Source of the DNA: Lichina pygmaea | Lineage: Eukaryota > Ascomycota > Lichinomycetes > Lichinales > Lichinaceae | Direction: 5' to 3' | Assembly: GCA_963422465.1 (NCBI GenBank) | Contig: OY730169.1 | Span: 4,898,001-4,962,000, forward strand | Length of the DNA: 64,000 nt | Shown: one piece after another, positions 21,929 to 33,186 of the stretch | Position numbering within the stretch: position 1 is the first letter of the stretch | Layout of the letters: each line of letters opens with the position of its first letter | Translations under genes and position numbers: made by a program | The notes under the pieces: generated by a model | What the model saw: the letters and a program-made list of their open reading frames with translations, nothing else | Databases searched by the model: none | What the model was told of the DNA's origin: nothing

Positions 21929-24900
21929 TTGCCCAGTCAGTGGAAAGACACTTCAATCGGGAAAAGACTGAACTCCCTTGTCAAGGGGCGACATCGGGAG
22001 CTCAACAACATGACCCCTAGCAACACAAAGCACCTGCGATTGCCTGTGTCACTATACGCCAACACGCCAGTACGGACATACGCACTTGTTGACTCTGGAG
22101 CCAGTGGAAACTACATTTCAAGACAACTTTACGACACCCTCGGCACTGGAAGGAGACGCAAGCAGCAGCCCTATCAGCTCACGATGGCAAATGGACAGAC
22201 AGAGCTAGTCTGCTATGAGACGCAGCCAATGGAAATAGTTACCGGACACCATGCTGAAAGGATCCACCTTGATATTGTCAAGTTGGCCACTCAGGATATC
22301 TATTTGGGGATGCCTTGGCTAAAGAAGCACAACCCAGTTGTTAACTGGAAGACAGGAGTACTCACATTTAGGAACTGCACTAATAACGCAGCTCAGACCT
22401 GTTACCAGCCGCAGAAGGCGTGGACAGATGAGGGAAGGAGTCCTCAGTGGAACCTCACCGACAGAAAGGACAACTCTCAAGAGAAGAGGTCTGCCTCGAC
22501 AGGCACACCCCGGAACCAGGTGGCCAAACAGTCAGAGATGAAGAGAGAGGAAGTTGTTAACCCTCTGGAGATCTCTGAAGAGTACTGACCTGGGTATGAT
22601 AACCTCTTTCAGGAAGAGACAACGACAGCAGTGTTGCCTAAGCACCAACCTTGGGATCATGAGATCAAGTTGCAACCAGGGACAGAGCCAGGATTTGGAC
22701 CAATTTACCAGTTATCAGAGAAAGAGCTCCAAGTACTTCGCGAGTACCTGGAGGGAAACCTGAAAAAGAGTTTCATTCGAGAATCTCAATCACCAGCAGA
22801 ATACCCAATACTATTTGCACCAAAGAAAGACAGAAGTCTTCAACTTTGTGTGGATTACAGGAAACTCAACGACATTACCATCAAGAACTGATATCTGTTG
22901 CCAAATGCGAACGAATTGCGAGACAGGATCAGCCAAGCTACAATCTTTACCAAGCTGGACTTGAAAGGAGCATACAACCTGATACGCATGAAAGAAGGAG
23001 AAGAATGGAAGACAGCCTTCAGAACCTGATACGGACGCTACAAGTATCTGGTTATGCCATTCGGACTCACAAACACACCAGCAACATGTCAAGCATTGAT
23101 CAACAACGTCATCAGAGCACACCTGGACCAAACAGCTATCACCTACCTGGACGACATTCTTGTCTACTCGAACACGCAACAAGAACATACCAAACATGTG
23201 AAGGATGTTCTACGATGCCTACAAGAGGCAGGGCTCAAGCTCAACCTGAAGAAATGCGAGTTCAACAAACCGGAAGTTGAATTCCTCAGATACATCATAG
23301 GGATCGAAGGGATCAAGATTGACCCTGAGAAAATCAAAGCGATTCAGCAATGGCCAACACTGACATCAGTTAAGGAAGTACAAGCCTTCCTAGGATTTGC
23401 CAACTTCAACTGACAGTTCATCAAGAACTACTCACAGATGGCAACACTACTGACAGAACTCACGAAGAAGGACATGGAGTACCGGTGGACAGAGAGACAA
23501 CAAAAAGTATTCCAACAGCTCAAGGACACTTGCGCCAAGGAACCAGTTCTCCTCAACTTCAAGACAGGCCAACCGACACAAATCAAGACGGACGCTTCAG
23601 ATCAGGCAGTGGGAGCATGTCTATGCCAACAGGCAGACGGCAAGTGGCACCCAGTTGCCTACTACTCACGAAAAATAATGTAAGCGGAACAGAACTATGA
23701 TATCCACGATAAAGAGCTACTGGCAGTCGTCAACGCACTCGAACACTGGAGAGTGTACGCGGAAAGCAGTTCTGAACTCACCATTCTCACAGACCACAAG
23801 AATCTGACAACATTCACGACAACCAAGAAGCTGAACAGATGGCAAGTCAGATGGGCTGAACTCCTAGGGCAACACAAGTTCAAGATCTTGTACACCCCTG
23901 GACAAGACAATAGGAGAGCAGACGCACTAAGCCGACAAAAAAACCACATGGAAGATGATGAACGCCAAGGAATGATCTTACAGCAGGACCAGCAAGGAAA
24001 CCTGGTACCTCAGCCACAGATCAACAAGCTCACAGCAGAAGACACTGAAGAACTAATAAGGAACTACCACAACAATCCAGCACATAGTCACCCAGGAATC
24101 TCCAAGACCACAGACCTTATCCAACGGGCAGGGAACAATGTCATTAACCTCCGACAACATGTTACAAACTACATCAGCAAGTGTCTACTATGCCAGAAAA
24201 ACAAACATGGAAGACATAAGCCATACGGAGAAGGACACCCGAACACAATACCGAGAGGCCCGTGGGAAGACGTGTCAATGGACTTCATCACAAAGCTACC
24301 CAAGTCCAAAGACCCAGTCACAGGAATCACCTACGACTTGATTATGGTGATAGTGGACAGATTCACAAAATATCTAATAGTGGTACTATTCAAGGAGACC
24401 CACACAGCAGAACAGTTGGGACACCTCTTACTGGACAGATTGGTCAGAGACCACGGAGTTCCGACCACGATCATTACAGACAGAGATAAACTCTTCACAT
24501 CCAACTACTGGAAGACAATCAGTGCAGCTATGGGAACAAAACCCAAAATGTCTACGGCCTATCACCCACAAACTGATGGCCAGACAGAGTGAGCAAACCA
24601 AGTCCTGGAGACTTACTTACAGCATTACATCAACCAGACCCACAGCAATTGGGTACAGTTATTACCGGTGGCACAGCTGGCAATCAACCAGCACAGATCA
24701 GACTCAACAAAGGAATCACCATTTTTTGCCAATTTTGGACGACATGCAAACATCAGGATGCCAAGCAGAGCTTCACCAAACACGGACAAAGCACTCCAAC
24801 ATGACAAGCTCCTACGACAAACACACACGATGATGAGGCACTACCTTCAAGAGACCTCAGAAAGAATGCAACGTCAAATAGACAAGAAATCGAAAATGGC

Positions 24901-25309
24901 ATCTCAGCTAAAGAAGGGGGATAAAGTCTACCTCCTCACAAGAAATTGGAGAACGAAGAAACCAAGAACAAAGAAACTGGACTATGTTAAGGTCGGACTA
25001 TTTTCAGTCGAAGAAAAAACCGGACCAGTCAACGTCAGACTGCGACTACTGAGAGACGCTCGGGTACACCTAAACTTTCACATCTCAATGATTGAATTAG
25101 CCGACCAGAGCACACTCTTGCAGGAAATGTTTCATTACCAACCAGAGGAAGAACAGGAGTTCGAGGCTGAAGAGATCCTGAAGAGAAAAGGTCAGCGATA
25201 CCTTGTCAAGTGGAAAAACTACCCAGACTCGGAAAATACCTGGGAGCCACTCAGGAACCTCGTGAACTGCCAGCTCCTCCTGCAGCAGTTCCGGCAGAAG
25301 CAGGACTGA
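21929..25309 (+). pseudogene. Element A pol region (fossil)
   Basis: Domain order is protease (LVDSGASGNY), reverse transcriptase (TYLDDILVYSN), RNase H, integrase with an HHCC-like N-terminus and DDE core (SMDFITKLP; ITDRDKLFTS), and chromodomain (YLVKWKNYPDSENTWEP). This order, with the integrase after RNase H and a terminal chromodomain, defines a Ty3/gypsy chromovirus. Broken, about ten breaks. Confidence 0.88.
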
Positions 25310-25409
25310 ACAGCTCGGCCTGCAGCGCAGACACGTCAATGACCGTCACCGACAAGTCTTCACCATCCACCTCCATTTCAGCAACAAGGCACTGGAGCTT
25401 CTTCTTTGC

Positions 25410-25826
25410 TCAACTCTCAGCACCCTCAAGAACCTTTCGCTTTCGGGACACACGAGCCTGCAGCTCGGCAAGCTGCTCAACAAGAGCATCCCGCTTGGCC
25501 TCATCGACAGCCAAATCCTCGCAAAGGTTATCCTGAGTCATGTTCAGTGACTCCCAAGAAAGTGACACACAGGACTTCCCACGGTGAGTGCATTCAGCGC
25601 ACTTCAACTTATTGTTGTCGTCAGACATTCGGAAGCAAGGCTTGTGGTTCAAAACACAGAAGTCACACGGAGCAAGCGACATGAAGTTATAATCACGGAT
25701 CTGGGCTGCCAGTTGGTTTCGGTAAGCAGAGGCACGTGATTTTGCAGACATACTCAAGAATTCATCAGGACGATGAATGAAGGAGAGGAGGGTAGTGTTA
25801 CAACCCAGGGGATGGGAGCCACTCAT
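25410..25826 (-). CDS. Antisense Zn2Cys6 ORF of element A
   Basis: An open frame of 138 codons opposite to the element, between the chromodomain and the 3' LTR; its first ATG is inside the LTR and a second (25751) just outside. Cys at residues 54, 57, 64, 76, 79 and 86 fit C-x2-C-x6-C-x11-C-x2-C-x6-C, the exact fungal binuclear zinc cluster spacing. A helical, heptad-like stretch follows (EAKRDALVEQLAELQARVSR), as in dimerising zinc-cluster regulators. Function is unknown. Two alternatives: a chance frame, or an element-coded DNA-binding protein. The same arrangement in elements B and C argues against chance. Confidence 0.6.
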   Translation of the reverse strand: MSGSHPLGCNTTLLSFIHRPDEFLSMSAKSRASAYRNQLAAQIRDYNFMSLAPCDFCVLNHKPCFRMSDDNNKLKCAECTHRGKSCVSLSWESLNMTQDNLCEDLAVDEAKRDALVEQLAELQARVSRKRKVLEGAES

Positions 25827-26396
25827 TTATAGGCAATCAGGCCGCAGGCCAGGCAAGAGGACACCATGGAAGTTAAGTGACCAACCAATAAGGGGTCACG
25901 TGACTGTCAAGACACACACGGAAGTCTTGACGCAGCATGCATAAAGCATCAAGACAATCTCACCAGTCTTGATGCAGGGTGCATGAAGCATCAAGACAAT
26001 CTCACCAGTCTCGACACAGGATGCATGAAGCATTGAGACAATCTCACCAGTCTTGACGCAGGGTGCATAACATAGTGGGACTGTCGAGACAATCTCACCT
26101 GTCTCGACGTCAAGACTGTCAAGACAATCTTGATCGTCTCGACAGGCCAGCACTATATAGTCTGGTGATAGTTCCCTTATGGAATGATCGTCTTCAACTC
26201 ATGTTGTGATCCAGACAACTAGATCTACTTCAATACAATCCTTTTGTACGAAGCTGTTGATCAGGTGTCACCACCACCACGTTCCACCAAACCCCTTCAC
26301 ACTCCTTGACACTCCTCTCCTGTGAGAACCAACCTGCCTTCCACCTCTTGCCCTAATCCTATACTCGGATAGGACAGTACGGTACAGACCGCAACA
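25796..26396 (+). repeat. Element A right (3') LTR
   Basis: 601 bp, the same length as the left LTR. Most of its differences from the left are CG to TG or CA. Confidence 0.93.
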
Positions 26397-26815
26397 ACAG
26401 AGTACACCTGTGTCTGCTTCTACATCAATAAGACTATACACCCAGACAGCTGGGAGATTGATGGAGCAGGCAATCCTGACATTGTGACACTGGTGATCTG
26501 AACCATGTGCAGGAGCCAGCCAGCCCTGATCCACATCCACAACATCTATAGCCTCTCACTGCAACACCAAACTACCCTGGAGACACCAGTTATTGACAAG
26601 TTGATGGCAAGACTCCAGGCAGCCCCCAGTGTCCACCATGTTGTAACTGGAGACTTCAATCTACACCACCTGAGCTGGGGAAGCCAGTGGTACCTCATGT
26701 CAGGGAAGACCAAAGCTGAAAGACTAGCTAGCACTAGCACAGCGGGATAGCTGTGATACTGTGGTGCCCTTCAGAACTCTTTCATCACTGAAGGCTAACC
26801 TATCAGCAAGCAACA

Positions 26816-27545
26816 GGAAGCCAAGAGGCTGGAGGCTGAGACAGCCCTGCACAAGCACGACGGGTCCATGCTCTTGGCCCAACCGAGGCTGAGGCTGAGT
26901 CCGAGTGTCAGGAGTGACTGCGCCACAAAGCCAAGAGGCTGGAGGCTGAGACTTACCTGCAAGTCGACACAGTACCTTTGGGGCCTAGTCGCAAAGGAGT
27001 TGCTAGACTGGAAGCTACAACTACCTAGTCAGCAAAAGTGACTACGTCGCCAACTGTTCTGTGCTCAAACCAATTCAAGAGCTATAGCTCTTGTGGTGCT
27101 TTGCACGAAGAATAGCCTAGCTAGAGGTAAACTCTAGCTAGGCAGGCAGGATTAGGAGTGACCTACTAAGAAGAGCTATAGCGAGGCTATAGCAGAGGCT
27201 ATTGCAACATCGGGACGACGTTGGAGGGGGGAGATGCCAGTGTCACAAGTGACTGAGCCACCCCATGTCACCTGACTGCACTTAGTCATCTGCTTAGCTT
27301 AGCAGCTCTACTTAGCAGCTTCTCACTGAGGATTAGAATCCTCAGTGATCAATAAACCTACACATCCACTGCAGGCACTTCTGGCCCTGCCCCAACTCAG
27401 TCCCAACATCTCTAGAAGTACCTTCTAGAGTCCACAGGACTACCTTCTTCTCTCTACCTGCCACACTGCTATGCTAAAACCCTAGAGAGAGCTGTTACCT
27501 CTGACCCAGCTCTGACCAGGCATCACCAGGCCTCACTCTCTTACA
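26816..27545 (+). mobile_element. F1: 3' end of an LTR retrotransposon, probably Copia type
   Basis: Internal non-coding sequence with a repeated block GCCAAGAGGCTGGAGGCTGA (about 26820 and 26932), a purine tract GGAGGGGGGAGATGCC before 27241, then a 305-bp LTR (27241-27545, TGTCACAAGTG..CTTACA). The 5' part is lost. Copia is inferred from the short LTR and the position of the purine tract; no protein is left to confirm it. About 185 unassigned bases follow up to 27730. Confidence 0.55.
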
Positions 27546-27864
27546 ATAACATACTGTTGTGTGGTGCTGTACAGAGTAGGCTAAAGTGGAACTGAGCCAA
27601 AAGACTACTATGTCTGGGCTTAGTGCCTGACATCTCTGTACTAGTGATAGATAAGTGTGGCTGCACCCACCTGCCTAGTCAGGATCTAACTGACTAAGTG
27701 CCGAGTCAGGCAACTAGCTCCTGACATCATTTTTTTATTTTATTTTATTTGATTCTTACACTGATAGTAGCTTTTCAGCCATGCAGATCTTCTAGCTAAG
27801 AGTGATTTTCTTCAGAAAACCTTTAGAGGAATAAAAACTGAAGACTGGGGGTGACTAGAGGATG

Positions 27865-28137
27865 TGTGACAAGGCAATGGCAGAACAGAACTCAAGCCTA
27901 ACTGATCCAGTAACCTTGACCTGACTTGGCTTGAGACTTGAGACTTGGATTGATGTACAAGACGAAAGACAAGGAAGGAAAAGAGAAAAGAAGAAGAGAA
28001 GAAGCTGGGGGAGCAGAAGAAGTTCTTCTAGGCAGGGGATCAGGCAACGGCGGAGCAAGCAGGCAACAGTGCAGATGGGACTTCCCGGCAAGGTGTGTGA
28101 CTTGTGCCAGATATGCAACTGGGCCAGAACTGTGACA
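27865..28137 (+). mobile_element. Solo LTR of the element D family in the L-a 3' UTR
   Basis: TGTGACAAGGC..ACTGTGACA, 273 bp, flanked by the 5-bp duplication GGATG (27860-27864, 28138-28142). No internal sequence remains, which is the outcome of LTR-LTR recombination. Confidence 0.92.
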
Positions 28138-28184
28138 GGATGTAGCAAAAGAAAATCTTGTAGTGACTGGTAGAAAGAAAACTT

Positions 28185-31100
28185 CTAGATATTAGAGTGT
28201 GAATAGTGGAGTTTGAAAGCTAGATTAAACTGGTTCAGTCTTTTCAAAGACATGAACCAGTATAGAAACTTCTGTAGAAGCTCTGGGTTTGAAATAATAG
28301 AAGTGAAATCTTGAGAATTGAAAGGAGCTTGCTGTCTTTGACTTGAATAAAAAGAGCATGAAGAGGTGATATGTTTCACTGTCTCTTCTGCTTGACCACA
28401 GACACATAAAGGGGTAGGAAAATCTGGAACTCCAGCTCTGAATAGAAAACTTGCCAGGCCAATTCTCCCAGTTCTGGTTTGTAGTAGTAGACTTGCCTCA
28501 GCTTTCTGTAGCTCTTTGTAGAGCTTCAGGTTATTGTGGTGAGGCTTTTGACAAAACAACTGCCACCCAGAGTAGCTTCTTCTTTTCTTCTCCTCCTATT
28601 GGTTTTCCCACTCTTTAACAAAGAGTTTCTGTAGTTCTTTCTTTGAACTAGCCTGGTTAGTAGTTAATTGGTTTAACCAAGTGAACTTCCAATAGAGGGA
28701 GATAGTTGAGGATTTCTTTAAAGGTTTCTTCACAGAAGAAGCATAGTGGGAGATATTGGAAAAGATATTGTCCAGAAGTGTTTTCAGAGAGGAGGTTTGA
28801 ATAGAAGAGAGAAAACAGGCTGTGCGAAATTTGAAATAGAGATCTAGAGGTAAAAGAAAAAGCTCACTCTCTAATAAGAAAGATGGAGTGGCTTTAAAGG
28901 CACCTCCAATAAGTCTCAGGCATTTGTTCTGGAATGTGCTAAGAGAAGAGATATTAGAAGATTTTCTTAGAGGATTGAACCAGATCCCCACAGCATAACT
29001 CAGTAAAGATCTGAGTATTGCAGTGTACACAAGACATGATGTGAGGACTGGGAAACCCCAAGTAGAATATGAAGTTCTAGAAAGAGAGGAAAGTGCTTTC
29101 TGAGCTTTTTGAAGAATAATTCTCTGGTGCTTATGCCAGTGGAGTTTTGCATCCAGGTACACTCCTAATACTCGCACTTCTTCTTTTGGTCTTAGAATCA
29201 CATTCCCCAGTCTGAGCTTAAGCTGAAGATTGTCTGATCTTCTTCTGGAAAAATGAAGTATTTCATATTTCTCAGGAGAGAAGACTATTCCATGTCTTGC
29301 AGTCTATGATAGACATTTGAGGTGTGTGTTCTTCAACTTCAGAAGGTTGCTTTTTAGAGAGTGTCCAAATGCAAGCAGATTTGTATCATCTGCAAATCCC
29401 AGAGCAGAAACACCAGTGGAAGGAGAGTGTACAGTTTCATGAAGTTCAGAAATGTAAAATAGAAACAGAATAGGAGATAAAGGGGAACCTTGGGGAACTC
29501 CACAGTGAATAGGAATAGCAGAAGACTCAGAGTCATCAAACACAAGAGTGGTAGAATGACTGGTGCAGAAAGAAAGAATCCAGGAAGATAGCCAGAGAGG
29601 AATTCCTTTTCTCTCTAGGATTTGTTGGAGGATCTTAGGTAGAACTCTGTCATAGGCTCCTGAGATATCCAGAGAAAGTAGAGATGCAACCATGCCTTCC
29701 TTCCAGACTTTTTCCACTTGGGAAGTTAGTAGGAAGAGTGCTGATTTAGTTGATCTTTCTTTCCTAAAGCCTATCTGGATTTCTGGCAAAAGTCTAGCTT
29801 CTTCTGCTACCTTGCTTAGCCTGGTTGCTGTAATAGCTTCCATCAGCTTGCTAGTTGTGTTTAGCAAAGCTATAGGGTGCCAGGCTTTAGCTTGGTTATA
29901 GCATCCTTTACCAGGTTTTCTTAGACAGACTGTCTTTGTATTCTTGAACCTCTCTGGAAAGTATTCCAGTCTCCAGTATGTTGATGTGAGAACAGCCATA
30001 GCTTGGCAGAACTTGGAACCTAGAGCTTTCAGAAATCTATTTAGCAGCTTATCTTTTCCCCCTACTGTGAAAGGTTTCTTTTTGTTCAGGATTTGTTCCA
30101 CTTCTTCAGCAGTAACTTCCTGAGAGAGCTGGATCTCTGGAGTACTCTGGGAACTCTCTGTACTTGGTTCTGGAACAAGTGCTTTGGGGAAGAACTGGGC
30201 TGAGAATGCTTTTGTCTTCTCCTCAAAGGTTTTAGCTAGTCCTTCTTGAGTTTCCAAATCTGGGACTAGGGGAAGATCAGAAGTCCTGTTAGCTTTTGTT
30301 TTTCCTCACTTTGCAAGCTTCCAGAATTTTGAAGAACTGGCTAGCTCATGGACTTGTTGTCTGAAGGTGGTCTGCTTTCCCTCTCTGACTGCTTTTTTCT
30401 TGTTCTTAGTTGCTTGCTCAAGGTCTTCTTGGGATGCCTGTCCTCTGAGAACTTGTCTTCTTACTCTTCTTTCCTCTCTAACCTTGTTTTGGATGTCTTG
30501 GTTCCACCAGGGAACTGAGTGACCAGATTGCTTCTGGAGCTGTGTACATTTGCTTGCCACTTCTTGGAGAAAGTTGTCCAGATACTCCAAGTACTTATCC
30601 ACTTCATCTTTGTCTTGAAAGTGGGAAGGTAGCTGTAGCTTCTCACACTCTACTCTTGCAAGGTTTGAGTCCAGTGTCTTCCAGTTCCTTTCTGGCTTCC
30701 AGGTTTTCCTTGGAGGATCCAGGTCTAGGCTAGTTAGTATAGGTCTGTGGTCAGACCCATGAAAGAACTGGAGAGCCACTTTAGAGAAAATCAGGGAGTT
30801 AGAAAGAGAAGAAGAAATAAAAGACAGATCAATTGCAGAACATGGTTTTTCTGAAAAAGATCTTGCTCTGGTGGGAGTAAAAGGTGCAATAGCTAAATCC
30901 AGATTTAAATCTTTCATTAGACCTTGGAACTTGTTTGCAGTGTCAGAGTACAGTCTTCTTTTCTTTGACCAGTCTGGGTGGTGGAGGTTTGAATCTGTGA
31001 GAAGAATATGTTGTCCTTGTACCTGTAAAGTATTTTGAAGTAAACAGAGAAGAGCTTCTGATGCCTCTGTATAGTTTTCTTGACTTGATGAGGTAAAGTA

Positions 31101-31427
31101 AAGATTATGCACCCAAAGAGAAGTAGAAGAGTTTTCCAAGTAGATTTCAAGAGAAATAAAGTCTTTACTCCAGAAAGTAGGATGAAGAGAAGAGAGTTTC
31201 AGGTTTTTGTTAATAAGAAAAAGTGTTCTACCAATCACTGAACAGTAAAGAGGAAGAAAAGAAGAGAAAACAGCAGAGGTGCTTGTCTCCAGGTGAGGGT
31301 TTTTCCAGGGTTCTTGAAGTGCAATAATATCCACCTCTTGAAGAGCTGAGTTTGTTAGAAGTAGCTCTTGGACTGATTGGCTTTTTTGCACATTATACTG
31401 GAGAAGTGTGAGCTTTGAGTCTTTCAT
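28185..31427 (-). pseudogene. L-a ORF2: EEP endonuclease and reverse transcriptase
   Basis: One frame of 1081 codons runs from the ATG at 31427 to a stop at 28185. The EEP domain (LTLLQYNVQKSQSV, ALQEPWKNPH, GSDHRPI) fills about residues 1-235. The reverse transcriptase spans about 390-740, with AYDRVLPKIL, GVPQGSPLSPILF and LGFADDTNLLAFG (the FADD catalytic box). A C-terminal CVCGQAEETVKHITSSC is a putative zinc motif. I see no RNase H. Three nonsense codons (about 30306, 29304, 28596) all replace Trp seen in copy L-d2; no frameshift was found. Confidence 0.88.
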
Positions 31428-32818
31428 GTAGACATCTCATCTTCAAAGATCTTGAAAGGGTTGGCTGATACTTTTCCCTTATTATTTGTTGATCTTGCCC
31501 CAAGAATTTGAACTTCTGGACAGCTTCCCCTGATTCTCTCTAAGCTTCTGGTTGGCTCAGCTGTTTTATGTTTTTTCCCCCCTGGGAGTGGCTGGGAGAA
31601 AGAGAAAGATGTAGCTGGAGATTGGGGTACTGGTGTCAGAGATGTAGAGATTGGGATCTCATACTTCTCTGGGCGTGAAATCCAAGCTTCCCTGGCTCTC
31701 TTGGCTGCTTCCTGGCGTACTGGGCATGTGCTAGCCCAGGCCGGGTGAGATCCCTGGCAATTGCAGTATTTTGGTTTCAGCAAGTTTTCAGGAATTGGGT
31801 ATGCTCTCCTCTCATGTTGTCCACCACATGCTCCACAGGCAGTTCTGTTCCTGCAGGCATGAGCTTGGTGGCTATAGCCAAAGCACTTGAAGTATTGTGC
31901 AATAACTGTGTTTGCCAGGAAGGGTTCCACTTCATGTAGTCTGTGTCCCAGCACTAGTCCATTCTCAATAAGAAGATTAGCCTGTTGGGGAGTAGAGAGA
32001 TCCAGGTGGAGAGGGGTGACCTGTTTCTTTTGAGCTATAGATTTCTTGGACCAATATACTCTCAGAATAGTGATCTGTTTGCCAAGAGAAGGGTTGCTAG
32101 TCTGGATTTTTTTGCAGGTGTGCTCCAGATTCTCTGGCTGGACATCTGCTGTTCTGACTCCATGAACCAGAACTGGGAATCTCTTGGGCTGGACTATTGC
32201 CTTTGTGTTGAAGATAGTTGCAGTCCAGGAGGAATTCTTTTCCAGAAAAAGCTTGGTTTCCTGGCTCTCTGTGTGAATAAGAATATCCCCTGATGGGAGT
32301 TTTCTCACTGCCCTAATCTGTTTGTTATAAGGGCTTGGAAGTCTGTCTTGGAGGGCTTGGAAGAGCTGGACATGGGTTCTGTTAGCCATGTCTGGAGTCT
32401 GGTGCCCAGAGTGTACCAGAACCTCTTTGAGAATTCTGGAAGCTAGTGGAATTTGAGCAGAGGAAGTTTTTGCAGCTGCCTGTGCATAAGATGGTTTTGC
32501 CTCTTGTCTATCTAGACATTTGTTGAGGTTTTCAAGCTTCTGGATAATCTTGTTGGTAATGCCAGAGGGTAGAGGTTGGACAGTGCTAGTCTGCAGCTCT
32601 GCAGAGAGTTTTTGCTTAAGGTTCTCCCAGCTTTTTCTGACTGGTTCTGGAACTGTTTGGGTTTTCAGCCAGGAGTTAAGAAGTTCCCAGTCTTTCTGTA
32701 TAGTGCTTTCAGTGGTGGGAGGACTGGCTTGAGTGTTAGCAAGACTGGAAGCTGGTGTGGCTAGTGGTGCTCTGGGATTGGTTTCGAAAGAAGTAGGTTT
32801 TTTCTTTTTTAGTGCCAT
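31424..32818 (-). CDS. L-a ORF1, CCHC zinc-knuckle protein, intact
   Basis: 464 aa from the ATG at 32818 (MALKKKKPTSFE); copies L-b and L-c begin MAPKKKKP at the matching place, so the longer frame from 32932 is rejected. A disordered N-terminus, then an RRM-like middle (VRKLPSGDILIHTESQETKL, VLVHGVRTADVQPENLE), then knuckles CFGYSHQAHAC, CGACGG and YCNCQGSHPAWASTCP, and a basic tail. Its stop overlaps the ORF2 start as ATGA (31427-31424). It probably binds element RNA. Confidence 0.88.
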   Translation of the reverse strand: MALKKKKPTSFETNPRAPLATPASSLANTQASPPTTESTIQKDWELLNSWLKTQTVPEPVRKSWENLKQKLSAELQTSTVQPLPSGITNKIIQKLENLNKCLDRQEAKPSYAQAAAKTSSAQIPLASRILKEVLVHSGHQTPDMANRTHVQLFQALQDRLPSPYNKQIRAVRKLPSGDILIHTESQETKLFLEKNSSWTATIFNTKAIVQPKRFPVLVHGVRTADVQPENLEHTCKKIQTSNPSLGKQITILRVYWSKKSIAQKKQVTPLHLDLSTPQQANLLIENGLVLGHRLHEVEPFLANTVIAQYFKCFGYSHQAHACRNRTACGACGGQHERRAYPIPENLLKPKYCNCQGSHPAWASTCPVRQEAAKRAREAWISRPEKYEIPISTSLTPVPQSPATSFSFSQPLPGGKKHKTAEPTRSLERIRGSCPEVQILGARSTNNKGKVSANPFKIFEDEMST

Positions 32819-32969
32819 GGTGGAGCTTGCTTGGCACAGGTTAACTGTTTCCAGTCTGTGAAGTAGTGCCAGAGAGAGAGGAGTCACCTGGTTTCCCAGC
32901 AGTAATAATCTAGTCCTGGGACCAGACTCCAAGACTAGACTTTCCTGGGCAGCTTATTCCAACTAAGCT

Positions 32970-33186
32970 TTTAATCTGGCTTTCAAACTCCACTATTCAC
33001 ACTCTAATATCTAGAAGTTTTCTTTCTACCAGTCACTACAAGATTTTCTTTTACTACATCCTCTAGTCACCCCCAGTCTTCAGTTTTTATTTCTCTAAAG
33101 GTTTTCTGAAGAAAATCACTCTTAGCTAGAAGATCTGTATAGCTGAAAAGCTACTATCAGTGTAAGAATCAAATAAAATAAAAAAA
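32970..33186 (+). mobile_element. 5'-truncated LINE 3' fragment in the L-a 5' UTR
   Basis: 217 bp of the same LINE family, ending CAGTGTAAGAATCAAATAAAA, between copies of the 14-bp duplication ATTCCAACTAAGCT (32956-32969, 33187-33200). Confidence 0.93.

Larger units (their letters stand above)
19853..26396 (+). mobile_element. Element A: Ty3/gypsy chromovirus-type LTR retrotransposon, decayed
   Basis: LTRs of 601 bp each (TGTTAC..CAACA) are flanked by the 5-bp duplication ACAGA (19848-19852 and 26397-26401). Inside, in order: gag (20472-21386), protease about 22070-22340, reverse transcriptase about 22660-23420, RNase H about 23540-23940, integrase about 24040-24900, and a chromodomain at about 25150-25306. 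An antisense Zn2Cys6 ORF lies just before the 3' LTR. The length of 6.5 kb is complete. It is broken, with roughly ten breaks in pol. The LTRs differ at about 5% of sites, almost all CpG transitions in the right copy, so it is of middle age. Confidence 0.93.
19663..26750 (+). pseudogene. L0 ORF2 endonuclease fragment (two parts around element A)
   Basis: The left part (to 19852) reads LCILQYNIHKEKNSKIAPLL, then VAVQELWQNLYQQ, typical of a LINE EEP endonuclease N-terminus. The right part (26402-26750) reads TEYTCVCFYINKTI.. and GDFNLHHLSWG, the catalytic GDFN block, with one stop in between at about 26499. The reverse transcriptase is gone. Confidence 0.75.
18057..26815 (+). mobile_element. 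LINE L0, Tad-like non-LTR retrotransposon remnant, split by Ty3 element A
   Basis: ORF1 (zinc-knuckle nucleic-acid-binding protein) is followed by the start of ORF2 (endonuclease/exonuclease/phosphatase-like domain), cut at 19852 by element A and continuing at 26402-26750. The rest of ORF2, including the whole reverse transcriptase, is missing; at about 26815 the sequence passes into Copia-like remnant F1. The family differs from L-a to L-d: their proteins share the layout but little sequence. The left edge carries a 26-base match to the 3' end of the other LINE family. Confidence 0.8.
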
